Source: an uncultured Arsenicibacter sp. (lineage in GTDB: Bacteria; Bacteroidota; Bacteroidia; Cytophagales; Spirosomataceae). Taken from it: a stretch of DNA of 64,000 nucleotides. The stretch covers positions 11,664-75,663 of the forward strand of contig NZ_CAMFHL010000008.1 in assembly GCF_945952095.1 (NCBI RefSeq). The letters run 5' to 3'. The position numbers and the translations under genes are program-made. Below are positions 9,683 through 19,107 of the stretch, piece after piece (the stretch's first letter is position 1; every line of letters starts with the position of its first letter). A model generated the notes under the pieces. That model did not search any database. It was not told the origin of the DNA and saw only the letters and a list, made by a program, of their open reading frames with translations.

Positions 9683-9708
9683 ATTGGCACATCTCAATAT
9701 ATACTAAC

Positions 9709-9768
9709 AGTGGTGGCACGACCCGGTATCCCCGACTCTGAGGGGCGTCCTCCGCTCGTGCCACCACT
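9709..9768. repeat. Dispersed palindrome, AGTGGTGGCACGA family
   Basis: Arms AGTGGTGGCACGA (9709-9721) and its exact complement (9756-9768) enclose a GC-rich loop with its own small CCCC/GGGG hairpin. The same 13-nt arms recur at 33281-33313, and a partial arm is at about 32855. It sits between convergent genes, like REP-type repeats. Confidence 0.65.
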
Positions 9769-9797
9769 TGCTGCTCCTGTTAATTACAAACACCCCA

Positions 9798-10682
9798 TTA
9801 CCCCACAACCGGCTTTGGCAAGTCGTTGAAATCTTCGTCGGTTAGCTGAATCGCGGCGGCGGCGGTGTTTTCCTCGAGGTGTTTGACCGACGAGGTGCCC
9901 GGAATTGGCAACATCACCGGCGAGGCCGCCAGCAACCAGGCAAGGGCAATCTGGTAAGCCGTGGCGTTGTGGCGCGCCGCTACTTTCTCAATCGCTTTTT
10001 CGGCGGACAGGTTGCCACTCGCCAGCGGATACCACGGGATAAAGGCAATCTGATGCTGCTCACAATAGGCCAGTACGTCGTTCCATTTCTGCTGTCCGAA
10101 GTTGTACATGTTTTGCACCGACACCACGTCCACAAACTTCCGCGCGTATTCGATATCGTCAACGCTCACTTCCGACAGGCCGATGTGCCGGATGTAGCCC
10201 TGTTGCTGCTTTTCTTTCAGGAAGTCCAGCGTCTCGTCTTTCGGCACCTTCGGATCGAAGCGGTGCAGCTGGTACAAATCAATCCGGTCGACCCGCAGGC
10301 GCTGTAAACTGCCTTTCAGGGCTTCGTCGAGGTGCGCCGGACTGGCATCTACCGGCCATTGGTTCGGGCCGGTTCGCAATAAACCACCTTTCGTACCGAT
10401 AATCAGTCCTTCAGGATACGGATACAGCGCTTCGGCGATCAGTTCTTCTGACACATGCGGGCCGTAGCTGTCGGCGGTATCTATAAAGTTAATGCCTAAA
10501 TCGAGGGTATGCTTCAGCACCCGAATCGCCTCATCATGGTTTTTAGGCGGCCCCCAGATGCCGTCGCCGGTGATACGCATGGCACCGTATGCCATCCGGT
10601 TTAGGGTTAAATCACCTACTGTAATCGTCCCTGCCTGCGCGGCAAGGGATGCATTTGCTCCTTGTTCTGCTGATGTCTGCAT
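9798..10682 (-). CDS. Aldo/keto reductase
   Basis: NADPH-dependent oxidoreductase of the AKR superfamily, about 294 residues from ATG 10682 (an upstream ATG at 10700 is also possible). The catalytic tetrad is recognisable: Asp and Tyr in FIDTADSYG, Lys in IIGTKGG and His in LYQLHRFD. The end of the barrel carries the cofactor-binding segment LPIPGTSSVKHLEEN. Such stand-alone AKRs reduce aldehydes or ketones of low specificity. It is divergent from the cytochrome gene and its physiological substrate is unknown. Confidence 0.9.
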   Translation of the reverse strand: MQTSAEQGANASLAAQAGTITVGDLTLNRMAYGAMRITGDGIWGPPKNHDEAIRVLKHTLDLGINFIDTADSYGPHVSEELIAEALYPYPEGLIIGTKGGLLRTGPNQWPVDASPAHLDEALKGSLQRLRVDRIDLYQLHRFDPKVPKDETLDFLKEKQQQGYIRHIGLSEVSVDDIEYARKFVDVVSVQNMYNFGQQKWNDVLAYCEQHQIAFIPWYPLASGNLSAEKAIEKVAARHNATAYQIALAWLLAASPVMLPIPGTSSVKHLEENTAAAAIQLTDEDFNDLPKPVVG

Positions 10683-10893
10683 AAAAAACACTGGTTTCAC
10701 AGGGTCTCGAATGACCCTTCCGGTGTAATAACAAAAAAAGCTATATGATCGTCCTTACCGCAACATTAGTTTTCTGTTAACAAGGCATTGGCTACAAAAC
10801 GAAACTTTTTTGACCACTTCCTAAATTAGCTTGCATTTACCACCTAAGTCCTTATAGATTACCCTGTTTGTAGTCCTTCAACCCTATACTCCC

Positions 10894-11871
10894 ATGAAAA
10901 AAGCAATCCGTATCGTTGTATGGATTATTGGCGGCATTGCCGTCATCATTTTCGGCATTGTCAGTTTTATTGCCGTCCGAGGTGTGCCTACCTACGAAGC
11001 ACAGAAATTACCCGACTACCACGTCGACGTTACACCTGCCCGCATCGAACGGGGCGCTAAAATTGCCCAGCTGCTCTGTATTCAATGCCATCGGGGCGAA
11101 GGGGCCCAGCTTACCGGCAAACTGATTGCGGATGCACCCAAGGATTTCGGGCAGATTTATTCAGCTAACATTACCCAGGACAAGGAAGCCGGTATCGGTA
11201 CCTGGACAGACGGCCAGCTGGCCTTTTTCCTCCGTACCGGCATTCAGCGCGACGGTTCCTACAATCCGCTGATGCCTAAATTCCCGAACATGGCCGACGA
11301 GGACCTGAAATCGGTTATAGCCTGGCTCCACTCCGACCGCGTTGAAGTCCAGCCAACGAAAGAGGAAGCGCCGAAAACCGAATACAACTTCCTGATCAAG
11401 GCGCTGACCAACACCGTGATGAAGCCCTACCCCTATCCGCAGAAAGCCATTACCGTGCCCGACAGCACCGACCGGGTGGCCTTCGGACGGTACATTGCCA
11501 ACGGCATGGTGGGTTGCTACGCCTGCCACTCGGCCGATTTTAAAGCCCTTAACGACATTGAACCCGAAAAATCGCTGGGGTTCTACGGCGGCGGCAACCC
11601 GATGCTGAACCTGGAAGGCGAACTGGTACCGTCGGCCAATATTACCTTTGATGACGAGACCGGTATCGGTAAAAAATACACCGAAGAGCAGTTTATCAAG
11701 GTCGTCAAACAAGGGGCCCGGCCTGACGGATCGGTGACGCGGTACCCGATGGTTCCGCACGTTACCCTGACCGATTATGAGGTCGGTTCGATCTACCAGT
11801 ACCTGAAAACTATTCCCAAAATCAAGAACAAGGTAAGTACCTCTGAATCCGGCGCAGTAGCGCAGAAATAG
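10894..11871 (+). CDS. Dihaem c-type cytochrome, membrane anchored
   Basis: A 325-residue protein with one N-terminal membrane helix (about residues 7-29) and two cytochrome c domains. Haem attachment motifs are CIQCH (62-66) and CYACH (208-212). Likely axial Met residues are Met127 (NPLMPKF) and Met286 (RYPMVPH). The fold resembles the cytochrome subunits of alcohol/aldehyde dehydrogenases, and proteins of this kind pass electrons from periplasmic dehydrogenases to the respiratory chain. No partner dehydrogenase is adjacent. Confidence 0.9.
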   Translation: MKKAIRIVVWIIGGIAVIIFGIVSFIAVRGVPTYEAQKLPDYHVDVTPARIERGAKIAQLLCIQCHRGEGAQLTGKLIADAPKDFGQIYSANITQDKEAGIGTWTDGQLAFFLRTGIQRDGSYNPLMPKFPNMADEDLKSVIAWLHSDRVEVQPTKEEAPKTEYNFLIKALTNTVMKPYPYPQKAITVPDSTDRVAFGRYIANGMVGCYACHSADFKALNDIEPEKSLGFYGGGNPMLNLEGELVPSANITFDDETGIGKKYTEEQFIKVVKQGARPDGSVTRYPMVPHVTLTDYEVGSIYQYLKTIPKIKNKVSTSESGAVAQK

Positions 11872-12271
11872 CGTTTCCGGCATCCCGGGCCGGCCTGGTC
11901 CGGGATGTAAACGTTTAATATAAAACAAATGACATAAGTGCCGTGCTGTTCATTTTCAGCCATATATCTGCACGTATAAAAACAACTTCTTGCTTTTATC
12001 CAATATCCTTTATACTTTAGCCCTCCCATCCCAGCCAGCATTGGCAACTTGTAAAGCATAGGGAGCGTACGTTTATGCTGCAGAAAGACAACATCGGGCG
12101 CTAAAAGCCCCCTTTTCTTCGTTGTGAATTAACGTGGTTTGCACCACGACATGAGCGTATCAGTGACGGCTGTCAGAGCAGGTGTAGCAGGAGTTTCGTG
12201 AGAGTAGTTCAGCCGTAATTCATATAGAAACGTTCGGGAGAACGCTTCGTTTTGTACTTAACTAGTCTGTT
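11872..12271. other. Intergenic region, no gene seen
   Basis: Four hundred nt between the cytochrome and transglycosylase genes. It holds a hairpin CATCCCGG/CCGGGATG (11881-11888 with 11900-11907) just after the cytochrome stop and an AT-rich stretch (11940-12030) with a TATACTTTAG sequence that could be a weak -7 box. No convincing coding frame or RNA gene is seen. Confidence 0.5.
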
Positions 12272-13576
12272 ATGCGGATATTATTCTTGCTGGCAGCTGC
12301 GTCGGGATTGACGTGGTGTATGCCGACATTTGCCCAACCGGCTCCGGAAGTCCATTTTTGCGGTGAGAGCATTCCCCAAAACCTGCCTTCGGTATCCCAA
12401 CGCTGGTTGCGCACCCTGAATCGTCAGGCATCGTACATTGAGCATCTGACCACCCTTAAACGCCGCGCTTCTGCCATTTTCCCCATCATTGAGCCGATTA
12501 TCGAGCGCTATGGCATCCCGAAAGACTTTAAGTATCTGCCGCTGCTGGAAAGTGCCGTTGTGGCAAGAGCAGTTTCCCGACGGGGAGCAGCCGGTTTCTG
12601 GCAAATTATGCCGCAAACGGCCAAACGCCTGGGTCTGAGTGTTGCCAGAGGCAGGGACGAACGGTTTAACCTGACCAAAGCTACCCACGCTGCCTGCCGC
12701 TACCTCAACGATCTGCACGATCAGCTGGGTTCCTGGATGCTGGTAGCCGCCGCCTACAATGCCGGGCCAAACTACATACAGGCCCTGAAACGAAGGTATC
12801 CCGAACGCCACCCGATTACGCTTCCCTTCCGCGCCCACGAAACCAAAGCCTATATCTATCAGGCTGTTGCCATCAAAGAGCTGCTGACCCGGCCATCGGC
12901 CTACCGCGATTTTCTCAGCGACCGCGCTCTCGCACAACTCAATAAACATACAGACGCCCTCCCTGCCACAGAAAAGCAAGCTATTCTGGCTTACTATGAA
13001 TCAACCGAAAAAGCAGGCCGTGGCGACGGTAGTCCCAGCGAAGGTACGCTTACCGCCTCTATTTCGGACAATCCTATGCTAACCGATACCGCCACTGTGG
13101 CACTGCTGACCGATGAGCAGGATCAGCAGGAAGCCGTAGCCGAAGTGTCTATCCTGGACGACGAACCGGAAGCCGAAGAAGCTCCTTTATCGGACCCGGC
13201 TCCGGTTGCGGTGCCGTCTCAGGCTCCCGCCGCCACCAACTTTGCCTCTACCGATGCCACCAATCAGTTGCTGACCCGCCGGATTGGTACCGAACCGCTG
13301 ACCGAAGGCCAAATCTGCATGTTTGAAGTCATCCGACCGGATGTGCTGAACGGAATTCCCGTCGCTGTGGGCGATGTACTGTATGCACACGTCGATATGA
13401 TTGAACCTACTTCGGGACGGGTATACCTGCGAACCGATAAACTCATGTCCGGAAAAACACAGGAATCAATTCCGCTGAAGCTGTCGGCGGTTGAACGGAC
13501 TAAGCAGCCAGGTGTACCGATTCCGCTCCGCGATGAGCTCGCCGAAGGCTGGCGGCTGAAATGGGAGCAGTTATAG
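12272..13576 (+). CDS. Lytic transglycosylase (SLT domain), MltD-like
   Basis: Peptidoglycan-cleaving enzyme of 434 residues with a signal peptide ending near TFAQP. The SLT domain (about residues 65-215) has the catalytic Glu93 in LPLLESAV, the GFWQIMP motif (109-114) and AYNAGPNYI. A low-complexity acidic linker (about 235-330) is followed by a C-terminal domain (about 345-434) that lacks a clear LysM motif. It would act in the periplasm on glycan strands, cutting to leave 1,6-anhydroMurNAc. A strong terminator follows the stop. Confidence 0.9.
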   Translation: MRILFLLAAASGLTWCMPTFAQPAPEVHFCGESIPQNLPSVSQRWLRTLNRQASYIEHLTTLKRRASAIFPIIEPIIERYGIPKDFKYLPLLESAVVARAVSRRGAAGFWQIMPQTAKRLGLSVARGRDERFNLTKATHAACRYLNDLHDQLGSWMLVAAAYNAGPNYIQALKRRYPERHPITLPFRAHETKAYIYQAVAIKELLTRPSAYRDFLSDRALAQLNKHTDALPATEKQAILAYYESTEKAGRGDGSPSEGTLTASISDNPMLTDTATVALLTDEQDQQEAVAEVSILDDEPEAEEAPLSDPAPVAVPSQAPAATNFASTDATNQLLTRRIGTEPLTEGQICMFEVIRPDVLNGIPVAVGDVLYAHVDMIEPTSGRVYLRTDKLMSGKTQESIPLKLSAVERTKQPGVPIPLRDELAEGWRLKWEQL

Positions 13577-13592
13577 CGACTGACCATGTCAC

Positions 13593-13632
13593 AACCAAAA
13601 AGGCGGAGGGCTATCCCTCCGCCTTTTTGGTT
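13593..13632. terminator. Rho-independent terminator
   Basis: A perfect 18-bp stem (13593-13610 with 13615-13632) with loop CTAT, A-run on one side and T-run on the other, ends the transglycosylase gene and could work in both directions. Confidence 0.9.
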
Positions 13633-13805
13633 CTCAAACGTCAATACTAACCCTGGATAGATTTATTGTCCGTAGCAAGTCTACACCACATAGAAAACAA
13701 AGATTTTTATATTGCTTATGTGCCTATGTGGTAAATCAACGCTACTATTGGTATCGCTTAAAACCGGGTAAAATTAGTTTTCAGGTGTGACACCTATATA
13801 ATCTC

Positions 13806-14759
13806 CTAAACCGTCAGATTTGACACAGGTTCCAGTACTTTAGGACCCTGGCTGTTAATTTCTGATACGTACAGTTCGCTGGTAATATCAACGCTCAGGA
13901 ACGCCTCCTGCATTGCCTTACCGACCTGCTGAGCGATTTCCGCATTGGCGCTCAGGGCAAACATCGACGGGCCGGAACCCGAAATGCTGCAACCTAGGGC
14001 TCCGTGTGCCAGAGCAGCCTGTTTCACTTCATCAAACTGCGGAATCAGAATCGACCGGACCGGCTCAATGATCACGTCGACCAGCGAACGGCTGATCAGA
14101 GTATAGTCGGGTTTCATCAGACCGGCAATCAGACCGGCCACGTTCCCCATCTGAATAATCGTGTTCTTCAGCGAAACCTCATTGCGCAGGATAAAGCGGG
14201 CATCTTTGGTATTCACCTCAATATCAGGATGTACAAGGGTGGCGTGCATCCCGGCTGGTGTATCAATCCTGATTACGTCCAGCGGATTATAGCTGCGGAC
14301 AACCACAAAACCACCCAGCAGCGACGGCCCGACGTTATCGGCATGTGCCGACCCGCAGGCAACCCGCTCCCCTTCCATCGCAAACGGCAACAGGTCAATC
14401 GTTGACAGCGGACGGCCCAGCAACTCGTTAATGGCATACACACCCGCTACGGCACTGGCCGCACTTGAGCCTAATCCGCTTCCCAGCGGCATCTGCTTAT
14501 GCAGGACCACATCAACCCCGACATCCGTCCGGCCGATATGTTCCAGGTATTTCTGAATGGCAATACCGGCCGTATTCCGCGCGGCTTCACGCGGCAGGCG
14601 GCCTTCATCGCCCAGAATATCAATAATGGTGACGCCCGGTTCGTCGCGGCGCGTCAGCACAACTTCATCACCTGGCTGATCAACGGCAAAGCCGAAAATA
14701 TCGAAACCACAGGCCACATTAGCGACAGTGGCAGGGGCAAAAACACGTACAGTTTCCAC
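13806..14759 (-). CDS. thrB: Homoserine kinase
   Basis: GHMP-family kinase of 317 residues that phosphorylates L-homoserine with ATP on the route to threonine. The N-terminus VFAPATVANVACGFD and the GHMP ATP-binding loop PLGSGLGSSAAS (91-102) are diagnostic, and the C-terminal motif GCSISGSGPSMFAL is present. The start ATG at 14759 follows the normal homoserine kinase N-terminus. It stands alone here, without thrA or thrC neighbours, which is common in some Cytophagales. Confidence 0.93.
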   Translation of the reverse strand: METVRVFAPATVANVACGFDIFGFAVDQPGDEVVLTRRDEPGVTIIDILGDEGRLPREAARNTAGIAIQKYLEHIGRTDVGVDVVLHKQMPLGSGLGSSAASAVAGVYAINELLGRPLSTIDLLPFAMEGERVACGSAHADNVGPSLLGGFVVVRSYNPLDVIRIDTPAGMHATLVHPDIEVNTKDARFILRNEVSLKNTIIQMGNVAGLIAGLMKPDYTLISRSLVDVIIEPVRSILIPQFDEVKQAALAHGALGCSISGSGPSMFALSANAEIAQQVGKAMQEAFLSVDITSELYVSEINSQGPKVLEPVSNLTV

Positions 14760-14918
14760 AGTGGCAAATAATTCAGATTACAGAATCACTCTGTTTACGG
14801 CGCAAAAATAGCTGAATCTCACGAAAATGGGGGCAAAATCCGGTACGAATCCGGGAAAAAGATGCATCCTGAAAATCCGGACTTATTGTATCTTCGCCCT
14901 ACCCTAAAACCAAACTTC

Positions 14919-16211
14919 ATGAAAAAAGTACTGCCCCTTCTTTTCTTATCAGCCTCCCTGCTCCAGGTGAAGGCCCAAGTAGCTCCGCCTCAGACACTTC
15001 AGGAAGCAAAACCCGAACTGGCCGGTATGAGTTCCGAACGGCTGCAACGCCTCGACCGCGTCATGCAGGAGTACATCGACAAGGGCTATCAGGGCGGCAT
15101 CGGCGTACTGATTGTCCGGAACGGTAAAGTTGTACACCACAAGGCATTCGGTTACGCAAACCCTGACACCAAAGAGCCGCTGAAACGCGATGCGATTTTC
15201 CGGATTGCGTCGCAGACGAAAGCCATCGTAAGTATAGGCCTGATGACGCTTTACGAAGAAGGCAAATTTCTGCTCGACGATCCGGTTTCCAAATACATTC
15301 CGGCATTTAAAAATCCGGTGGTGCTGGATAAGTACGAGCCAAAGGATACAACCTACACAACGGTGCCGGCCAAACGGGAAATTACCATCCGCCAGTTGCT
15401 GACGCATACGTCGGGAATCAGCTATCCGTCGATCGGCAGCAAGGAGGCCGTGGCGATTTATGCCAAAAACAACGTGCCCAGCGGTATCGGTACGCCAACC
15501 TACAAACTGGCCGACGTAATGGGCCGCCTGGGTAAGCTGCCCCTGATGCACCAGCCCGGCGAAAAATGGACCTACGGCTTGAGTACGGATGTAGTCGGCT
15601 ATCTGATTGAAGTCATCTCCGGTCAACCGCTCGACCAGTTCCTGAAAACACGCCTGTTTGATCCGCTCGGCATGAACGATACCTATTTCTATCTGCCGGT
15701 GAGCAAACAAAACCGGCTTTCGCCGATCTATACCGAAGGACCTGACAAATCGTTACAGGTTGAAAAAGGGACACGGGGCGTATCACCGGACTATCCGAAA
15801 GCCACCAACGGAACCTATTTCTCGGGCGGGGCGGGCCTTTCATCGACCATGTACGACTATGCCATTTTCCTGCAAATGCTTCTGAACGGCGGTGAATACA
15901 ACGGCAAACGGATCCTGAGCCCGATTACGGTACGGACGGTGCTGTCGAATCAGATCGGTGACCTCTCGCTGGGACAGGATAAATTCGGCCTTGGCTTCAG
16001 TCTGGCATCGGACAAAAGTGAAGCCCGGATTCCGGTTTCGGAAGGCTCCTTTGCCTGGGGCGGCTATTTCGGTACAACCTACTGGGCAGACCCCAAAGAA
16101 AAGGTAATCGGGCTGATTTACACCCAGAAAGTGCCAAACAGCTATCCTGACCTCGGCGACAAATTTAAAATCCTGTTATATCAGGCCATTACGGCTTCGT
16201 ACGCACGGTAG
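14919..16211 (+). CDS. Serine hydrolase of the beta-lactamase (class C/esterase) family
   Basis: A secreted 430-residue protein from ATG 14919, with signal peptide MKKVLPLLFLSASLLQVKAQ. The active-site SxxK is SQTK (Ser98, Lys101), with the Tyr of KWTYGLS as probable second catalytic residue. Length and motifs fit EstB/penicillin-binding-protein-like esterases rather than true beta-lactamases. It is a close relative of the gene at 59461-60768; both share DTTYTTVPAKR and LLTHTSG. It overlaps the convergent propeller gene by 23 nt. Confidence 0.88.
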   Translation: MKKVLPLLFLSASLLQVKAQVAPPQTLQEAKPELAGMSSERLQRLDRVMQEYIDKGYQGGIGVLIVRNGKVVHHKAFGYANPDTKEPLKRDAIFRIASQTKAIVSIGLMTLYEEGKFLLDDPVSKYIPAFKNPVVLDKYEPKDTTYTTVPAKREITIRQLLTHTSGISYPSIGSKEAVAIYAKNNVPSGIGTPTYKLADVMGRLGKLPLMHQPGEKWTYGLSTDVVGYLIEVISGQPLDQFLKTRLFDPLGMNDTYFYLPVSKQNRLSPIYTEGPDKSLQVEKGTRGVSPDYPKATNGTYFSGGAGLSSTMYDYAIFLQMLLNGGEYNGKRILSPITVRTVLSNQIGDLSLGQDKFGLGFSLASDKSEARIPVSEGSFAWGGYFGTTYWADPKEKVIGLIYTQKVPNSYPDLGDKFKILLYQAITASYAR

Positions 16212-17679
16212 CCGTACCGGGTGATTTCAGACGATTTAACGTGTAGCAAACCAGCCGGTTTGCTACCTTTTTTTTGCCGTCTGCCGACCGCAGATTACCC
16301 AGTGTCAGCTCATACACATAGCCTTTTTTCAGCTCGCCGAGTGTCAGCGATACCGTCCGTTTGTCGGCCGACAGTTTCACATCCGAAACCGCTACCGGCT
16401 GGCTGTCCGTTTCGGGCGACCCATAGGCGCGGTGGTATTTGTAATAAAACCGGCGGAAGGCATAACTGGCAACCTGCCGAGCAGCTGCTTCGTCGAGTGG
16501 CTGCGAAAAGGTCAGGTCGAAGCCGGTGGCCGTCAGATGCATGTCCATGAGGTCGAGCGGAACGCCCTGTTTATAAACAATCCGCTGCAACCCGCGGGCG
16601 CCCACCCAGCCGTGATCGTTCTGACCAACCCACAGGCTGCCATCGGGCGCAAACGCCAGCCGGTTATTACCCATCCTGAGGCCGGCCTTATCCATGAACG
16701 GAATACATGCCCCCTGCAACTCGCCGTCGACCTCATCGAACAGCACCCGGACGAGGCGCGGGAAATCCATTTCGCCCACGAACAGCTGCCCGGCATACGG
16801 CCCGAATTTACCGCCGGTCTTATCGGCCACCATCTGCGTCGGTGAGTGGGCGATGCGCTGGTGCGGAAACGCCACGACTTCACGGGTACGCATGCTGTCG
16901 AGCTGTGCCGGTGTCAGGGTCAGCGGGTCGATGTCGGGGAAGCCTTCCCGCCAGACCAGGCTTGCAGGGTGGCCATAAAACTTTCCTTTTTCGACGTAGT
17001 ACAGTTTGCTGGTCCCCAGCCAGTCGCCCTGGTTGTCGGTCACCAGCAGGCGGCCTTTGGCATCGAAGCCGATCCCGTTCGGCGACCGGAACCCCGAAGC
17101 CCACGGCGTCAGCTTGCCGTCGGGCGACAGCTGCATGACCCAACCGCGGTAGGGCACACAGGCATACATCCGCCCCTGCCGCCCCAGCGAATCGTACCGG
17201 CCACGGATTTCGTCGCGGATACCGGCCCCGTTCGAAGCCGTGTTGAGGCTGAAATACAGGTTCCCTTTGGCATCTTTCACCGGCCCGAATGCAAACTCAT
17301 GGTAGTTACCCGACATCCCGAACTGGTCCGAAACAGTCTCATAGCGGTCGGCCACGCCGTCGCCGTTCGTATCTTTAATCCGCGTCAGTTCAGGGCGCTG
17401 CATGACCAGCACTTCGTTGTTACTGACGGGTATAACGCCCAGCGGATCGTGCAGTCCTTCGGCGAACAACGACCATTTTCTGGTTTTAGGATGATACATC
17501 ATCACCTCCCCGCGGTGAAAACAGGCCACCAGCCGTCCGTCGGGCATAAAGGCAATGCCACCCGTTTCAACAATCAGGCCTTCGGGCGTCGGAATCGTTT
17601 CGACAGTATAATAATCCGTTATGGTATCGGCGGGCGCGGCAACGGCCAGCAGGGTTGATAAAAAAAGCGTCAGCAGCAT
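16189..17679 (-). CDS. Secreted beta-propeller dehydrogenase-like protein
   Basis: A 496-residue exported protein (signal MLLTLFLSTLLAVAAPA) with a six-bladed propeller of the soluble glucose dehydrogenase/NHL type in residues 30-380 (GGIAFMPDGRLVACF, LHDPLGVI, FRSPNGIGFDAKGRLLVTDNQ). A C-terminal beta-sandwich of about 110 residues (VSDVKLSADKRTVSLTLG) follows. Such proteins occur in PVC and Bacteroidota species as putative PQQ- or metal-dependent oxidoreductases, but I see no proven cofactor ligand set. It lies 12 nt after the cupredoxin gene and is probably co-transcribed with it. Confidence 0.75.
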   Translation of the reverse strand: MLLTLFLSTLLAVAAPADTITDYYTVETIPTPEGLIVETGGIAFMPDGRLVACFHRGEVMMYHPKTRKWSLFAEGLHDPLGVIPVSNNEVLVMQRPELTRIKDTNGDGVADRYETVSDQFGMSGNYHEFAFGPVKDAKGNLYFSLNTASNGAGIRDEIRGRYDSLGRQGRMYACVPYRGWVMQLSPDGKLTPWASGFRSPNGIGFDAKGRLLVTDNQGDWLGTSKLYYVEKGKFYGHPASLVWREGFPDIDPLTLTPAQLDSMRTREVVAFPHQRIAHSPTQMVADKTGGKFGPYAGQLFVGEMDFPRLVRVLFDEVDGELQGACIPFMDKAGLRMGNNRLAFAPDGSLWVGQNDHGWVGARGLQRIVYKQGVPLDLMDMHLTATGFDLTFSQPLDEAAARQVASYAFRRFYYKYHRAYGSPETDSQPVAVSDVKLSADKRTVSLTLGELKKGYVYELTLGNLRSADGKKKVANRLVCYTLNRLKSPGTATVRTKP

Positions 17680-17691
17680 GAATGAACGTTG

Positions 17692-18822
17692 TTAAGGGAC
17701 AAGCATTGTTACGGAAAACTGACGGGTACCCGCCGGTAACTCCAGGCGGCCGTTTTTCGCCGATGCCACCACATTATTGATCCGGGTCTGGTACTGTACG
17801 CCCTCCTGCTGATCGAGCAGGAACGTAACCGGCAACTTTCCGGCCGACAGCGTAAACTGCCGCACAAGCCCCCGCTTACCCGGAACAGCCCTGATGAGCT
17901 CCGTAACCTGCACACTGCCCAGCGAGTAGCTGAATTTCGGATAGCGGTTCACCAGTTCGTAGCCCTTGAACTGCGGCACCGGGGTGGCAGTGCCAATGCG
18001 GAACGGGAACCCCGACCGGTCGTTATAGTAAATATCGCCGACCACCTTTGTCAGGCGGTTGCCGTTGCCTTCCCAGTGGCCGTAGCTGTCGACAAACCCG
18101 CCGGTCCAGGCATAGCGCAACCGGCACGAGCCGGCATCCCAGCAGTACGACTGCTGACCGGCCGTAGGGTCGGCCGGCAGGCCAACGGCAATGGCAGCCG
18201 GACCGCATTCGGGCATAAAAGTCCGGTAAAGCGCCGGAAACGTCATCTTGTAGGGATGGGCCGATTGTTTTCCGTGGGCCGCATGATCGCCGGCATCCGC
18301 CCGCTTCGGTACATACGGATCTTCGTCAACCGGTGGCAACCGCTTCGGCTCGCGGGTGGCGTGGATGACCCCATACATCACATACCCGTGCCCGGGGTAG
18401 GTACACACAAACGGATAGGCACCTTCGTCGAGCGTCAGGGTCAGCGTATCGGTATGGCTTGGTTCCAGCAGCGGTATGTTGGCGATCACCTCCGGCAGGT
18501 TCGGTACATAGTTTTTCTTCGCCCCGTCAGTGCCCATTTTCAGCGCCGCTTCCACTACTTTCATGCGCGAATTCGGTCGGGTGACCACGAGGTTGTGCGA
18601 CATGTCATCGGCATTTTCGAGAACGATCCGGAAACGAGTTTTCGGTTTTACCACAAGCCGGGTCTGTTCGTACTGAAGACCGGCCAGGGCACGGATAACG
18701 ATGGTTGTATCGGCGTAAGCAGCTGTAGCACCCTGGCAAACAGGTGGTTTAGTAACAGCAGGCTCAGCGAACAGGTGCAGCCAGAGCCAGAACGAGCTTA
18801 TGAAATAAAACGTTGACAGCAT
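17692..18822 (-). CDS. Exported protein with N-terminal cupredoxin domain
   Basis: A 376-residue secreted protein. Residues 38-155 form a plastocyanin/azurin-like domain with type 1 copper ligands His76 (DDMSHNLVV), Cys140, His145 and Met149 (FVCTYPGHGYVMYG). Residues 195-376 are a separate domain with PECGPAAIAVGLP and a Cys pair (SYCWDAGSC) that I do not recognise. The adjacent propeller gene suggests a periplasmic redox pair in which the copper domain accepts electrons from the propeller enzyme; that is inference. Confidence 0.75.
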   Translation of the reverse strand: MLSTFYFISSFWLWLHLFAEPAVTKPPVCQGATAAYADTTIVIRALAGLQYEQTRLVVKPKTRFRIVLENADDMSHNLVVTRPNSRMKVVEAALKMGTDGAKKNYVPNLPEVIANIPLLEPSHTDTLTLTLDEGAYPFVCTYPGHGYVMYGVIHATREPKRLPPVDEDPYVPKRADAGDHAAHGKQSAHPYKMTFPALYRTFMPECGPAAIAVGLPADPTAGQQSYCWDAGSCRLRYAWTGGFVDSYGHWEGNGNRLTKVVGDIYYNDRSGFPFRIGTATPVPQFKGYELVNRYPKFSYSLGSVQVTELIRAVPGKRGLVRQFTLSAGKLPVTFLLDQQEGVQYQTRINNVVASAKNGRLELPAGTRQFSVTMLVP

Positions 18823-19010
18823 GGGGTAAGGTATCAGCGATCCGGATAGGCCGACATGACGACGGAATTACGGCATACTCAATGCCAGGCCGCCGCCTGT
18901 TTGCCGCCTATATAATCAGAAGAGGCAGAAACGTTAGCTTTTTTACTCTTAAATTTTCCTAAATATGCCGCACATTATACAGGTGTTCGCTCGTTTTTGG
19001 TGAAAAGACC

Positions 19011-19018
19011 TATTTTTG
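19011..19018 (+). promoter_or_regulatory. Candidate -7 box for the ftsX operon
   Basis: TATTTTTG fits TAnnTTTG and lies about 90 nt before ftsX, in an otherwise gene-free 280-nt region. A clear -33 element is not seen at the right distance. Confidence 0.4.
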
Positions 19019-19107
19019 CATAAGTTAGGCCGACAGACATCGTTGCCGGTCGGGTAGTACGATCTTGTCTACGGTCTCTTCGTCTAACGTTTTAATGGTA
19101 AGCAGCA

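Noticed and set aside
16846..17658. Plus-strand frame of 270 codons
   Set aside because: Antisense to the propeller gene, without a plausible start or motif.
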